This document shows, piece after piece, positions 1 to 9,942 of a stretch of DNA of 64,000 nucleotides. The notes under the pieces are model-generated. The model saw only the letters and a program-made list of their open reading frames with translations, did not search any database and was not told where the DNA came from. Origin of the DNA: Bacteroidaceae bacterium (GTDB lineage Bacteria > Bacteroidota > Bacteroidia > Bacteroidales > Bacteroidaceae); NCBI GenBank assembly GCA_017509605.1, contig JAFWPH010000006.1:43175-107174 (forward strand), written 5' to 3'. Position 1 is the stretch's first letter. Each line of letters begins with the position of its first letter. The position numbers and the translations under genes are program-made.

Positions 1-175
1 TTTTGTCACTGCGGATGATCAGAGCGGCGGCGTCAGCCACAGCTTCCAGCAGTTGCTGCTTCTCAGTATATTTCTCGAGCAGTGCGAGTTCGAGACCTGC
101 TGCCTCTATTTCTTTCTTGATGCCTTCCACAGCCACAGCTGCAAAAGGTTTCTCAGTAGCAATCAGTACTTTCAT
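1..175 (-). CDS. serA: D-3-phosphoglycerate dehydrogenase, N-terminal fragment
   Basis: Reading the minus strand from an ATG at 175 gives 58 codons beginning MKVLIATEKPFAAVAVEGIK and running off the left edge. The start resembles the N-terminal lobe of 2-hydroxyacid dehydrogenases of the SerA type, with the early beta strand and a later LIIRSDK segment where these enzymes have 'LIVRS'. SerA oxidises 3-phosphoglycerate to 3-phosphohydroxypyruvate, the substrate of the SerC protein encoded just upstream in the same direction. The gap to serC is only 18 bp and is filled by a short repeat, so the two are probably co-transcribed. The identification rests on a short fragment plus the serC neighbour; other 2-hydroxyacid dehydrogenases are possible. 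Confidence 0.8.
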   Translation of the reverse strand, partial: MKVLIATEKPFAAVAVEGIKKEIEAAGLELALLEKYTEKQQLLEAVADAAALIIRSDK

Positions 176-196
176 TTGTTCAATGGTCAATGGTTA
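176..196 (-). repeat. Heptamer repeat at the serC stop codon
   Basis: Read on the minus strand, the serC stop TAA leads straight into ACCATTG ACCATTG AACAAAT, about three degenerate heptamers. They fill the whole gap to the serA start. The same GNNCATT heptamer appears after the esterase gene near 50761. Confidence 0.55.
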
Positions 197-1261
197 GTGA
201 TTAGCTTCGAACTCCTTCATGCAAGCGACGAGGGCTTTCACGCCTTCGATTGTCATTGCGTTGTAGCAAGATGCGCGGAAGCCGCCTACAGAACGGTGAC
301 CCTTAACACCTACCATACCTTTCTCGGTAGCGAACTTGAGGAAGTCAGCTTCCAGTTCCTTATATTCGTCTTTCATCACGAAACAAAGGTTCATGACAGA
401 GCGGTCCTCCTCGTTAGCAGTTCCACGGAAGAACTTGTTGCGGTCGATTTCGTCATAGACAATCTTGGCACGCTCATTAGCCCTTCTGTCCATTTCCTTC
501 ACACCACCCTGAGCCTTGATCCACTTGAGGTTCTGCAGTGCGCAGTAGATGGGCACTACTGGAGGTGTATTAAACATACTGCCCTTCTCCACATGTGTGC
601 GGTAGTCGAGCATTGTAGGTATCTGTCGGCTCACTTTTCCAAGAGCCTCGTCCTTGACAATGACGAAAGTGACACCAGCCATGGAGAGGTTCTTCTGGGC
701 ACCACCGTAGATGCAATTGTACTTGCTGACGTCAACGGGACGGGAGAAGATGTCGGATGACATATCAGCAATAAGTGGAACGGGTGAATCGAGTTCCTTA
801 CGGATTTCAGTACCGTAAATGGTGTTATTGGTAGTGATATGGAAATAATCTGCGTCAGCAGGCACAGTGAAATCCTTAGGAATGTATGTATATGTGGCCT
901 CAGCCGATGAAGCTACTTCTACCACCTCGCCGAACAACTTGGCTTCCTTCATGGCCTTCTTGGCCCAAACACCTGTGTTGAGATAAGCAGCTTTCTTTTC
1001 AAGGAAGTTGTAAGGAACCATACAGAATTCGAGACTTGCTCCACCACCAAGGAAGATGACTGAATAACCCTGTGGGATGTCGAGCAACTCTTTGAAGAGT
1101 GCCACAGCCTCATCTACTACTGGTTGGAAATCCTTAGCACGGTGGCTGATTTCCATCAAAGACAATCCCGAGTTGTTGAACTCCAGACATGCCGCTGCTG
1201 TAGCCTCAATGACTTCGCGTGGAAGAATCGATGGTCCAGCGTTAAAGTTGTACTTTTTCAT
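194..1261 (-). CDS. serC: Phosphoserine aminotransferase
   Basis: A 355-residue PLP enzyme that converts 3-phosphohydroxypyruvate and glutamate to phosphoserine and 2-oxoglutarate in the cytoplasm; the family also acts in pyridoxal phosphate synthesis. The N-terminus ([10 protein letters not shown]) is the family hallmark. GGGASLEF near residues 72-79 forms part of the phosphate-binding cup. The Schiff-base lysine is K190 in [11 protein letters not shown]. The C-terminal [15 protein letters not shown] motif is also intact. Full length, with a single plausible ATG. It lies upstream of serA in one transcription unit, as expected for serine synthesis, and diverges from the large FAS1/SusCD unit. 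Confidence 0.97.
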   Translation of the reverse strand: MKKYNFNAGPSILPREVIEATAAACLEFNNSGLSLMEISHRAKDFQPVVDEAVALFKELLDIPQGYSVIFLGGGASLEFCMVPYNFLEKKAAYLNTGVWAKKAMKEAKLFGEVVEVASSAEATYTYIPKDFTVPADADYFHITTNNTIYGTEIRKELDSPVPLIADMSSDIFSRPVDVSKYNCIYGGAQKNLSMAGVTFVIVKDEALGKVSRQIPTMLDYRTHVEKGSMFNTPPVVPIYCALQNLKWIKAQGGVKEMDRRANERAKIVYDEIDRNKFFRGTANEEDRSVMNLCFVMKDEYKELEADFLKFATEKGMVGVKGHRSVGGFRASCYNAMTIEGVKALVACMKEFEANH

Positions 1262-1306
1262 TTCTTTTTGCTATATAAATACTTATTGTCTTCTCTTGAA
1301 AAAACA

Positions 1307-1340
1307 TTCAAGCACATCCCATCTCAACTGTGTGCTTGAA
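1307..1340 (-). promoter_or_regulatory. Hairpin in the serC 5' leader
   Basis: A perfect 10-bp inverted repeat, TTCAAGCACA at 1307-1316 and TGTGCTTGAA at 1331-1340, with a 14-nt loop. Given the promoter at 1349-1380, transcription should begin close to 1342, so this hairpin would form the extreme 5' end of the serC mRNA. Such a structure could protect the message or control translation; its role is not shown by the sequence. Confidence 0.5.
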
Positions 1341-1348
1341 ATTCGATG

Positions 1349-1380
1349 CAAAATTACACATTTCCGCATATTCTGACAAA
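1349..1380 (-). promoter_or_regulatory. serC promoter, Bacteroidota primary-sigma type
   Basis: On the minus strand there is TTTG (1377-1380), exactly 20 bp, then TAATTTTG (1349-1356). Both match the Bacteroides -33 TTTG and -7 TAnnTTTG consensus. The predicted start is about 80 nt upstream of serC. Confidence 0.75.
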
Positions 1381-1580
1381 CAATTTTGGATAAAAAGATA
1401 TTAGGCGAATGTTTTTATCAAGAACTTTATCGAGAACTCGAAATAAATATTCATGAAAAATCCAAGTTCAATTCCAGTAAGAGAACCATCGAAAAGAAAA
1501 GGGCGCCAACGGCCAGAAATCATTCAAATCTTTCATGTGTTAAAAAACCTTAATCACTATATTAAATCGGTTGTTTTATA

Positions 1581-1611
1581 TTGAAATAGCGTTAAAAAAA
1601 GATTAAGTTTG
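1581..1611 (+). promoter_or_regulatory. Putative promoter of the FAS1/SusCD unit
   Basis: TTG at 1581-1583, a 20-bp spacer, then TAAGTTTG at 1604-1611, a full match to the -7 TAnnTTTG element with a partial -33. It implies a leader of roughly 165 nt ahead of the first lipoprotein gene. Confidence 0.55.
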
Positions 1612-1700
1612 CAATTTGTAAGTGGAATGACACTGGGAATAAGCCATTCGTGGTAAAGATAATCTTTACAACTGATGGTATCCAGTAGTAACATAGCTAA

Positions 1701-1755
1701 CTAACGTTAGAAATTGCAACTAACTATATGTATGACTGAATTTGCAACTAACTAT
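1701..1755 (+). repeat. Palindrome and 18-bp direct repeat in the long leader
   Basis: A perfect palindrome CTAACGTTAG (1701-1710) abuts GAAATTGCAACTAACTAT (1710-1727). That element recurs as GAATTTGCAACTAACTAT (1738-1755) with one difference and a 28-bp period. The pair ends 28 nt before the first start codon and is inside the predicted transcript, so it may be a protein or RNA control site for the operon. Confidence 0.6.
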
Positions 1756-1783
1756 TATAATAACAATAATTATCTGAAAAGTT

Positions 1784-4675
1784 ATGAACAGACGCTTAAG
1801 TAAATGTATGCGCAATTGGCTGAAAGCCACTTGCGTGCTCACACTCTGCGCCGGTAACTATTCATGCACAGACGACTACAAGTTGGACGACAGCACTCCT
1901 TCGTGGTTGGACTCGAGCATCTATAATTACCTATCAGAGAAGGGCAATTACACGAACTTCGTCAAGCTAATTGACGATTTGGACTACGCGGAAGTTTTGG
2001 CAAAGACAGGTAGTAAGACATTGTTTGTCGCAGATGACGACGCCTTTGCCAAGTTCTACCAGAACAACAGTTGGGGAGTAAGCGATTACTCACAACTGAG
2101 TTTTGCCCAGAAGAAACTTCTGCTGAAGTCCGCCATGTTGAACAACGCTTATCTGTTGGAAATGCTTCCCAACCTCTCCACTGCCAATGGCATAGAAGAG
2201 AACATGTGCCTCAGGCGTGAGACCTCGGTTGACGTGACCGACTCCATCACCCATCTGACCGCTTCAGAGCTTCCTGTCAGCTACAACCCTGACGACAAAG
2301 ACTACTGGACCCGTTTCCGCGACCCGTCGAAAGGTGGCATTTATTTGGCAATGGACAACACCACGCCAATGATGACCCATTTCATTGCCGGTCAGATGAG
2401 TGAGAACAACATCACTGATGCAGACTTTGAGATTCTGCTTGGCACGAGCCGCGAGAAAAACGACGCTTACATCTACAACAGTAAGGTGCTTCAGCAAGAC
2501 ATCGTCTGCCAAAACGGCTATATCAACGTTCTTGACCGCGTGCTCACCCCCTACCCCAACTTGGCAGAGGTGATCCGCACCAACGGCAAGAGCAACATTT
2601 TCAGTCACATGATTGAGCGTTTCAGCGCCCCGTTCTATAACGCCGACTTGACCAACCGTGTTCAGTTGTTGGGCAACAATGTCGATTCAGTATGGGTGAA
2701 GCGCTATTTCTCCAAGCGTTCTCAGGGCAACGAGGCCTTAAGGAACGACCGTAACACCAACCCAATAGGAGATCCGACAGGTAAAGACGTGGCTTTCTTC
2801 CTGAACTTCGACCCAGGATGGAATTTCTACCAGAGCGATGACCGCACGACCAAGGAAGAAGACATGGGTGTGATTTTCGCCCCGACTGACAGCCGTTTGT
2901 TCGACTATTTCTTCAGTGCTGACGGTGGTGGCCGCTTCCTTCTTGAGGCCTACGCTCCCGACATGATGAACAGCGTGACCAGCCCAACGGATTTTGAAGG
3001 TATATACAAGGTGATAGACCAGATTCCACTGAGTGTAATCCAGGCTCTGATCAACAACCTGATGAAGGTGTCGTTCAACTCCTCCGTTCCGAGCAAGTTC
3101 GAGACCATCAAGGACGATGCTCAAGACCCGATGGTAGATGAGGAAGACCTTCAGTACATCGAGGATGTACTTCTGGCCAACAACGGTATTGTCTACCTGA
3201 TGGACGAGGTGCTGACCCCCGCCCAGTACGCAGCAGTATCAGCCCCAGCCTATGTGGCTCGCGACATGCAGATTTTCAAGTACGCCTTCTCGAGGGAGAC
3301 CCTTGACATCCAGACCAACTTCTACGCTTACTTGTTGGCCATGAGTTCAAGATTCAGTTTCTTCGTTCCATCCGATGAGAACTTCTGGTATATCGACCCC
3401 GTTTCTTTCGCCAACCAAACAGGTGAGCAACGCGCGTACCTTATTTCATGGGATGAGACAAACAACCGTCCCAAAGCCACAGCCTACGAGTATATCTATG
3501 ACTACACCACAGGCCAGGGCTATATCGGCCAGCCCCTGTCGAACGTATCTTTCAGCGACAACCAGCTCTACAACCGTTTGCGCGACTTGCTGAACACGCA
3601 CACCATTGTGCATGAGGACGATACAGAAACCACTGGCATCGACGAGACGAAGACAGGTATTGAGTGCGACAAGCACTATTTCCTCTCCAAGAGCGGTTCT
3701 CCCGTTTATATTGAGAACGCCACTCAGCGCGACAAGGGTTGCGTGGTGAAAGGCGGTTGGCAGTTGGCTGACGGCAGCGAGTGCAAGGTGATCCGCTTCG
3801 ACGACAAGACTGCCGAAACCAACGGTAACGGTAACGGTATGGCTTACGAGATTGACGGTCCGATCCTTCCCACCATCGAGTCGGTGTTCAGCGTGCTGTA
3901 CAATGACTCCACCAACTTCAACGAGTTCTACAAACTCTGCCAAACCGATGTTGAAGTGCTGAAGGAAATCGGCATCACCGCCGCCACCGACCAGCGCAAA
4001 TACACTATTTTCGTCAGCGACAACGGACTTCCCTGCTACGACAAGACCACAGGCAGCCGTGTTTCCACAGCCACCAACGTGAGGTTCTTCAACAATTACC
4101 GCTACACGGTTTATATCCCGACCAACGAGGCAGTACTCGACGCCATCGACCGCGGTCTTCCCACATGGGAAAGCCTTCGCGAGCTGCTTGAGCTCGATGT
4201 GGATCCAGAAGAGCGGACAGAACTGACAGAAGCAGAGGAGAAGGCCCGTAACGAGAAGTGCCTGGCCATGGTAACCACGCTGGTAAACTTCGTGAAGTAC
4301 CACTTCCAGGACAACAGCATCTTCGCCGACAACCCCTCCCTCCAGGAAACCCAGTATGAGAGTTCGACTCTGAATGTGGAAACCGGCGTTTACTGCAAAC
4401 TCGCAGTGTCCTCACAAGGCAACGGTTCCCTGTCGGTGAAAGACTTGGCAGGCCACACCCGCAACGTCACAAGCAAGAAGAACATCATCACCCGCGACTA
4501 CACGTTCAACGCCGCCACCAACCCACAGACGATCAGCGCCAGTTCGTTCGCTGTGGTTCATGGCATCGACGGTGTTCTCGACCATAAGTCATACACAAAC
4601 GGACGGTACGATTCCGACTGGGCATCACTTGCAGCCGCAAGGAGGTATCTCCACACATATCGTATCATCGAATAA
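1784..4675 (+). CDS. Large FAS1 (fasciclin) domain surface lipoprotein
   Basis: 963 residues. A type II signal peptide ends in GNYSC (lipid-modified Cys28) followed by TDDYK; acidic residues just after the cysteine resemble the Bacteroidota lipoprotein export signal, so surface exposure is likely. The rest looks like about four FAS1-like modules (roughly 43-250, 260-490, 500-640 and 715-940). They are marked by repeated 'TLFVADDDAF', 'GVIFAPTDSRL', 'FSFFVPSDENF' and 'YTVYIPTNEAV' strands, each followed by a 'NGxVxxxDxVL'-type close. FAS1 domains mediate adhesion or ligand binding in many organisms. No catalytic motif is seen. It is the first gene of a seven-gene unit, 12 bp ahead of a susC homologue. 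A later ATG (1808) would give a shorter signal peptide and is an alternative start. Confidence 0.85.
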   Translation: MNRRLSKCMRNWLKATCVLTLCAGNYSCTDDYKLDDSTPSWLDSSIYNYLSEKGNYTNFVKLIDDLDYAEVLAKTGSKTLFVADDDAFAKFYQNNSWGVSDYSQLSFAQKKLLLKSAMLNNAYLLEMLPNLSTANGIEENMCLRRETSVDVTDSITHLTASELPVSYNPDDKDYWTRFRDPSKGGIYLAMDNTTPMMTHFIAGQMSENNITDADFEILLGTSREKNDAYIYNSKVLQQDIVCQNGYINVLDRVLTPYPNLAEVIRTNGKSNIFSHMIERFSAPFYNADLTNRVQLLGNNVDSVWVKRYFSKRSQGNEALRNDRNTNPIGDPTGKDVAFFLNFDPGWNFYQSDDRTTKEEDMGVIFAPTDSRLFDYFFSADGGGRFLLEAYAPDMMNSVTSPTDFEGIYKVIDQIPLSVIQALINNLMKVSFNSSVPSKFETIKDDAQDPMVDEEDLQYIEDVLLANNGIVYLMDEVLTPAQYAAVSAPAYVARDMQIFKYAFSRETLDIQTNFYAYLLAMSSRFSFFVPSDENFWYIDPVSFANQTGEQRAYLISWDETNNRPKATAYEYIYDYTTGQGYIGQPLSNVSFSDNQLYNRLRDLLNTHTIVHEDDTETTGIDETKTGIECDKHYFLSKSGSPVYIENATQRDKGCVVKGGWQLADGSECKVIRFDDKTAETNGNGNGMAYEIDGPILPTIESVFSVLYNDSTNFNEFYKLCQTDVEVLKEIGITAATDQRKYTIFVSDNGLPCYDKTTGSRVSTATNVRFFNNYRYTVYIPTNEAVLDAIDRGLPTWESLRELLELDVDPEERTELTEAEEKARNEKCLAMVTTLVNFVKYHFQDNSIFADNPSLQETQYESSTLNVETGVYCKLAVSSQGNGSLSVKDLAGHTRNVTSKKNIITRDYTFNAATNPQTISASSFAVVHGIDGVLDHKSYTNGRYDSDWASLAAARRYLHTYRIIE

Positions 4676-4687
4676 ATATATACAGTC

Positions 4688-7600
4688 ATGAACAAGATAA
4701 AGTTTATCCTTACGACAATAGCGCTGTTCTTTTTCATGAATTCAGCGATGGCTCAGCAGCGAATCTCAGGTAGGGTGTGGAGTGACCTCGACGGCCCTGT
4801 CATGTTGGCAAACGTAGTTGAGCGCGATGCTAACAACCGTATCGTTGAAGCAGCCGTGACCGACATGAACGGTAACTTCTCGATGGTTGTGAAGAATCCC
4901 AAGGACCATCTGGTCATCTCTTATATTGGTTACAAGACCGTGAACATCCCCATCGGCAACCGTACGAAGTTCGACATCAAGATGGAGGACAACACGATGA
5001 TCCAGGAAGTGGTTGTTAAAGCCAAGCCCAAGGTTCAGAGCAACGGTTTGGTGATTCCTGTGAAAGAGGTATCCGTAGCCACCCAGCGCATGAGCATGGA
5101 AGAAGTTGAAGGTCTTTCCTTCGCGTCTGTGGATGAAGCCATGCAGGGTAAGATCGCCGGTTTGGACATCATCTCTAACTCAGGTAACCTGGGTTCAGGT
5201 ACGAGCATGCGTCTTCGTGGTGTGAGCACCATCAACGGTAGCGCAGAGCCTCTGATTGTGGTCGATGGCAACATCTTCGACCTTCCGACCGACGTATCTC
5301 AGGTGAACTTCGAAGACCTTGACAACGAGGAGCAGTTCGCCACCCTTCTGTCGGTGAACCCCGAGGACATCAAGGACATCAACGTGCTGAAGGACGCCGC
5401 CGCTACCGCCATTTGGGGTGCCCGCGGTGCAAACGGTGTGATTGAGATCACCACCCGCCGTGGTTCCGCCGGTAAGACGAAAATCAATTTCTCCTACCGC
5501 TTCACTGGCAAGTGGTCTCCTGAAGGTTTGAACATGCTTGACGGTGACGGCTATACCATGATGATGAAGGAGGCTTATTTCAACCCGCGTCAGAGTGGTG
5601 CGACCAGTAACATGGTGGAGTTGAACTACGACCAGAGCCGTCCGATGTACTACTACAACTTCAACAAGAACACAGACTGGGTTGACGCAGTGAACCAGTT
5701 CGGTCAGACTCACAACTACTACGTGACGCTGAGCGGTGGTGGTGAGAAAGCCAAGTTCCGCATCTCTGGTGGTTACGACCATGAGACCGGTACCATCATC
5801 AAGCAGTACCTTGACCGTTTCTCCACCCGTATGGTGTTGGACTACGACGTGTCAGACCGTATCCGTTTCTCTACCAACTTCGCTTTGACCTATACAGACA
5901 ACCATAGGAACTGGGACGGCAGCAGCACATCGGGCATTCTCGGAAAGGCCTACAACGCCATGCCCAACATGTCGATTTACGAGTACGACGAGTTCGGCAA
6001 CCTGACAGGCGACTTCTTCAAGATGCTTCCTACCGCAGCCGCTGAAGGTGTCACTGCTGACGGTTATTCGTCAAGATACCTGAGTGACATGAAGAACAAC
6101 GGCAACCCTGTCGCCATGTGTCACCAAGCTTGGAACAACCAATCAACTTACCGTATCACCCCTCAGTTCAACCTTCGCTATAAATTGCTGGGCAAAGACA
6201 GCGAGAGCCACCAACTCGACCTGAACGCTGAGGTTTATATGGATATATACAATCAGTCGGACAACAGTTACTTCCCCTCCTCTCTGACCACCAACAGCTG
6301 GACATCAGGTGTGAACACAACGAGCAACTACGAGTACAAGAGCCTCGCTCTCACCAGCCGTGAGTCGTTGATTTTCATTCCTCACTTCAATTCAGAGAAA
6401 TGGTCAATGAGCATGATGGGTCGTTTTGAGTTCACCTCGGGTAACGGTACAAACCAATCCAGTGACCAGAGCGGTTTGCCTACAGGCGTCAGTTCTTCAC
6501 GTGCTCATGCTTACCTTCAAGGCAATGGTTCAGGCACGAGCGAATGGCGCAACGCCGCTTTCTTAGGCACCATCCACGCTGCTTATGGTGAGGACGGTAA
6601 ATACGCAGTGGACCTCACTCTCCGCGCTGACGGTAGCACCAAGTTCGGTTCGGGCAACAAGTGGGGAACCTTCCCAGGTATCTCAGGTCGTTGGAACGTG
6701 AGCGACGAGAAATTCTTCGCTCCTTTGGTTGAGACCGTGAACCTTCTGTCCGTTCGTTTCGGCTGGGGTCGTGTAGGCCGCGAGCCAGGCAGTGAATACT
6801 TGATGTACAACAAGTACGGTGATTATGGCAGTTATGGTAACATCGACTACAACCGTTCGATGGTGGCCATCAACCCAACGAACTTGCGTCTGACAGACCT
6901 CAAGTGGGAGACCATTGACTCATGGAACCTCGGTTTCAACCTCAACCTTCTTGACGACCTGCTCCAGTTCGACCTCAACATCTACAACAAGAAGTCGAAA
7001 GACCTGCTGATGTCGAACGTAGGCATCCCCTCAAGCACAGGTTTCAGCAGCCTTGCCTGGAAGAACGTAGGAACATTGGAGAACAAGGGATGGGAGTTGT
7101 TCATGAACACGAGCAACCGTCTGTTCAAGAAAGGCAAGTTCTCGATGAAGGCCTCGTTCAACATCGCCCAGAACATCAACACCATCACAGCCATGGACAA
7201 TTCAGTGCTGGAGTCGATGAACAAGGAATACTCCTACAACAACGAATACCTGCAGCGTATTCAGATTGGCAATGCAGTAGGTTCAATCTACGGTTTCCGC
7301 TTCAAGGGTGTTTATCGCTATGATTACGAGCACAGCGGCTACACTGAGGAATCGTTCAACACCTACGGTGACAACACAGCATACGCAGCTGAGCAGAAAG
7401 GAGAGAACGCCACTGTTCCAGTAGCCCGCGACGCAGAAGGCAATATCCTTTATGACTCGAAGGGCAGACCCCTCCACATGTACTTCAACTACGGCGGTCT
7501 GAACTATGAGTTCAAGGGTGGCGACATGATGTACGAGGACGTCAACGCAGACGGTCAGATCAATGAGCTTGACATCGTTTACCTCGGCAACTCCAACCCG

Positions 7601-8095
7601 AAGATCAATGGTGGTTTCGGCCTCAACTTCAACTATGGTGACTGGTCGTTGAAATTCAGTTTCAACTACCGCATGGGTAACAAGATTGTGAACCGCGCCC
7701 GTCAGAACAACGAGTCGATGCGTTCGAACATCAACCAAAGCCAGGCAGTGGCATGGCGTTGGAGAAAGAACGGTGACATCACCGAGATTCCCCGCGCTCT
7801 GAACTCGGGTATCATCGCCTCTTACAACATGCTGGCCAACAGCCGCTACGTAGAGAAAGGCGACTATCTGCGCCTGCAGTATGTGCAGTTGATGTACAAC
7901 TTCCCGAAGAAGTTGATCAAGGACTTCGGTCTTGAGAGTGTCAGGTTGTCAGCCTCTGCCAACAACTTGTTCGTTCTGACCAAATACACGGGTGTGGATC
8001 CGGAAGTATCTTACGGTGCATGGGGTGTTTGCTACGACAATTCCAAGACCCCGAGACCCAAGTCTTTCACCATCAGTCTTAATGTGGGATTCTAA
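4688..8095 (+). CDS. SusC-family TonB-dependent outer-membrane transporter (first)
   Basis: 1135 residues. Signal peptide to about residue 22 (MNSAMAQ), a carboxypeptidase-regulatory-like domain (about 24-105), a TonB-box-like segment (QEVVVKAKP), a plug with RLRGVSTINGSAEPLIVVDG and ATAIWGARGANGVIEITTRRG, then a beta barrel ending in an aromatic-rich strand (ISLNVGF). SusC proteins are the energised barrel of a two-part importer closed by a SusD lid. Its own SusD follows after 14 bp. The substrate is unknown, since the unit has no degradative enzyme to indicate it. The plug lacks nothing obvious, so the transporter should be functional. Confidence 0.95.
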   Translation: MNKIKFILTTIALFFFMNSAMAQQRISGRVWSDLDGPVMLANVVERDANNRIVEAAVTDMNGNFSMVVKNPKDHLVISYIGYKTVNIPIGNRTKFDIKMEDNTMIQEVVVKAKPKVQSNGLVIPVKEVSVATQRMSMEEVEGLSFASVDEAMQGKIAGLDIISNSGNLGSGTSMRLRGVSTINGSAEPLIVVDGNIFDLPTDVSQVNFEDLDNEEQFATLLSVNPEDIKDINVLKDAAATAIWGARGANGVIEITTRRGSAGKTKINFSYRFTGKWSPEGLNMLDGDGYTMMMKEAYFNPRQSGATSNMVELNYDQSRPMYYYNFNKNTDWVDAVNQFGQTHNYYVTLSGGGEKAKFRISGGYDHETGTIIKQYLDRFSTRMVLDYDVSDRIRFSTNFALTYTDNHRNWDGSSTSGILGKAYNAMPNMSIYEYDEFGNLTGDFFKMLPTAAAEGVTADGYSSRYLSDMKNNGNPVAMCHQAWNNQSTYRITPQFNLRYKLLGKDSESHQLDLNAEVYMDIYNQSDNSYFPSSLTTNSWTSGVNTTSNYEYKSLALTSRESLIFIPHFNSEKWSMSMMGRFEFTSGNGTNQSSDQSGLPTGVSSSRAHAYLQGNGSGTSEWRNAAFLGTIHAAYGEDGKYAVDLTLRADGSTKFGSGNKWGTFPGISGRWNVSDEKFFAPLVETVNLLSVRFGWGRVGREPGSEYLMYNKYGDYGSYGNIDYNRSMVAINPTNLRLTDLKWETIDSWNLGFNLNLLDDLLQFDLNIYNKKSKDLLMSNVGIPSSTGFSSLAWKNVGTLENKGWELFMNTSNRLFKKGKFSMKASFNIAQNINTITAMDNSVLESMNKEYSYNNEYLQRIQIGNAVGSIYGFRFKGVYRYDYEHSGYTEESFNTYGDNTAYAAEQKGENATVPVARDAEGNILYDSKGRPLHMYFNYGGLNYEFKGGDMMYEDVNADGQINELDIVYLGNSNPKINGGFGLNFNYGDWSLKFSFNYRMGNKIVNRARQNNESMRSNINQSQAVAWRWRKNGDITEIPRALNSGIIASYNMLANSRYVEKGDYLRLQYVQLMYNFPKKLIKDFGLESVRLSASANNLFVLTKYTGVDPEVSYGAWGVCYDNSKTPRPKSFTISLNVGF

Positions 8096-8109
8096 CAGAA
8101 AAAACGATT

Positions 8110-9942
8110 ATGAGAACAAATATATTCAAAACAATAGCCATCTTCGGCGTCGTTGCCTCGGGTCTGTTGTTCACTTCTTGTGAAGACTTCCTGACCATCA
8201 CTCCCTCGTCTCAGATTGTAGAGGAGGATTTCTGGGAGGACAAGACAGACTTGGAGAATGTTGTAGCCGCTTGCTACGGCCGCATGATCCGCAGCGACAT
8301 GACCGAGAAGTACATCGTCTGCGGTGAGCTTCGCTCCGACAACTTTGTCCAGAAGTCAGGCAACGGAAGCAACAACATCCGCAATATCATGAACGGAAAC
8401 TTGATTCCGAACAACAATATGTTTTCATGGAGTTGTTTCTACAACGCCATCAACTATTGCAACAAGGTTCTGGCTCACGGTCCTGAGATTGTGGCCAAGG
8501 ACGAGAGTTTCTCACAGGGCGACTGGGAGCCTATCAAGGCGGAGATGCTGGCTTTGAGAGCACTCAACCATTTCTACCTTGTCCGCACCTACGGTGAGAT
8601 TCCATACGTGACCACCGACTTCAACAATGACAGCCAGTACATGCTCCAGCCTCAGGTGACTCAGGAGCAAGCGCTTGACAGCATTATCATGGATTTGGAG
8701 GAAGCCAAGAACTACGCGATGGAGAGTTACGGCAACACCATCTACAACAAGGGACGTTTCACCAAGAAATCCATCTACACGCTTTTGGCCGATGTCTATC
8801 TCTGGCGCGCGAGCAAGAACACCTGTCCTGACTCAGTGGCTGTATATGGCAACCAGGCCACAGAAGACTACCGTAAAGTGGTGGAATATTGCGACTGGGT
8901 GCTCAACGACATCATCAAGGACCGCACCAAGGAGCTCAACGAGAGCGGTGCAGTGCTTGGCGGTCTGAACTTTGACTTGACGCTCGATGACCTGTTCATC
9001 CAGAATGAGCAGACCCCAGGTGCCTCGGTGATCCGTTCCAGCAACATCGGTGCTTACAATTACATCTTCGGCCGTGGCAACTCCTCCGAGAGCATCTTCG
9101 AGTTCCAGTTCGACAACAACAGTGGTAACACAAACAGTTCGCTTTCGGGCTATTACCTGTCATTCGGAACCACCAACACAGCAGGCAGCATCGTTCTGTC
9201 GGAAGCCATCTTCGGTTCTCCGCTTGAGGACTTGAACTCATCAGCTCCAACCTCAGTCTATACCAAGACTGACTATAGGAAATGGGAGAACATGCTCTAC
9301 ACCAGTGCCCAGCAGACCGAATATCCTTGCTGCAAATACATTCTCAATAATGTCTCTCAAGGCGCAGGTTCATCCAACACAGTGACAGACAACTCCTCTT
9401 GGAACAACAATAATAGCCAGTCGAAGAAATCGATGAACAACTCCAACTGGATTCTCTACCGTCTGAGCGACATCGTGCTCATGCGCGCTGAGGCTATCAG
9501 CCAGATTTCCACCTCTCAAGAAGAGTTGCTGGAGTCAGTGAAGAGCATCCGCGAGATCTTCAAGCGTTCCAACCCATACGCATATGCCACTTCCAACAAC
9601 CATGCATCAACAGACTCACTCAACACCGAGTTCTTCTCTGCCTCAGGCGAGATGCTCGAGGCCCTGGTCATGTCAGAGCGCCAGAGAGAGTTTGTCGGTG
9701 AAGGCAAGCGTTGGTTCGACCTTGTTCGCTACGCGCAGCGCCGTGGCAGCACAGCAGCAATGTTCGACCGGTACCTCGGCCGTAAATACGGCGACAACAA
9801 GGATGCCGTTAAGTCGAAACTATCAACGATAACGTCCCTGTTCAGCCCCATCTTCAGAGACGAGATGTATGCTAACCCATTGCTCCATCAGAACAGTGTA
9901 TGGATCACCTCTGAGAGCACTTCAAAAACTGATAACCTATGA
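8110..9942 (+). CDS. SusD-family substrate-binding surface lipoprotein (first)
   Basis: 610 residues with a lipoprotein signal (LLFTSC, Cys24) followed by EDFL. The SusD fold is shown by the N-terminal 'DFLTITPSSQIVEEDFWEDKTDLENVVAACYGRM', here in the usual place, the helical repeats with EMLALRALNHFYLVRTYGEIPYV, and the C-terminal RQREFVGEGKRWFDLVRY. It should form the lid of the SusC encoded upstream. Its stop codon overlaps the start of the next FAS1 lipoprotein gene by 4 bp (ATGA), so those two products are probably made in fixed proportion. Confidence 0.95.
   Translation: MRTNIFKTIAIFGVVASGLLFTSCEDFLTITPSSQIVEEDFWEDKTDLENVVAACYGRMIRSDMTEKYIVCGELRSDNFVQKSGNGSNNIRNIMNGNLIPNNNMFSWSCFYNAINYCNKVLAHGPEIVAKDESFSQGDWEPIKAEMLALRALNHFYLVRTYGEIPYVTTDFNNDSQYMLQPQVTQEQALDSIIMDLEEAKNYAMESYGNTIYNKGRFTKKSIYTLLADVYLWRASKNTCPDSVAVYGNQATEDYRKVVEYCDWVLNDIIKDRTKELNESGAVLGGLNFDLTLDDLFIQNEQTPGASVIRSSNIGAYNYIFGRGNSSESIFEFQFDNNSGNTNSSLSGYYLSFGTTNTAGSIVLSEAIFGSPLEDLNSSAPTSVYTKTDYRKWENMLYTSAQQTEYPCCKYILNNVSQGAGSSNTVTDNSSWNNNNSQSKKSMNNSNWILYRLSDIVLMRAEAISQISTSQEELLESVKSIREIFKRSNPYAYATSNNHASTDSLNTEFFSASGEMLEALVMSERQREFVGEGKRWFDLVRYAQRRGSTAAMFDRYLGRKYGDNKDAVKSKLSTITSLFSPIFRDEMYANPLLHQNSVWITSESTSKTDNL

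Larger units (their letters stand above)
1262..1783. other. Divergent control region between serC and the FAS1/SusCD unit
   Basis: No gene is visible in these 522 bp, which are AT-rich compared with the flanking genes. The left third holds the serC promoter and leader hairpin. The right half holds the putative promoter and the repeated leader elements of the seven-gene exported-protein unit. The middle (about 1400-1570) shows nothing recognisable. Confidence 0.7.

Noticed and set aside
53..760. 235-codon plus-strand frame opposite serC
   Set aside because: Covers the conserved serC and serA coding sequence on the other strand and shows no family features.
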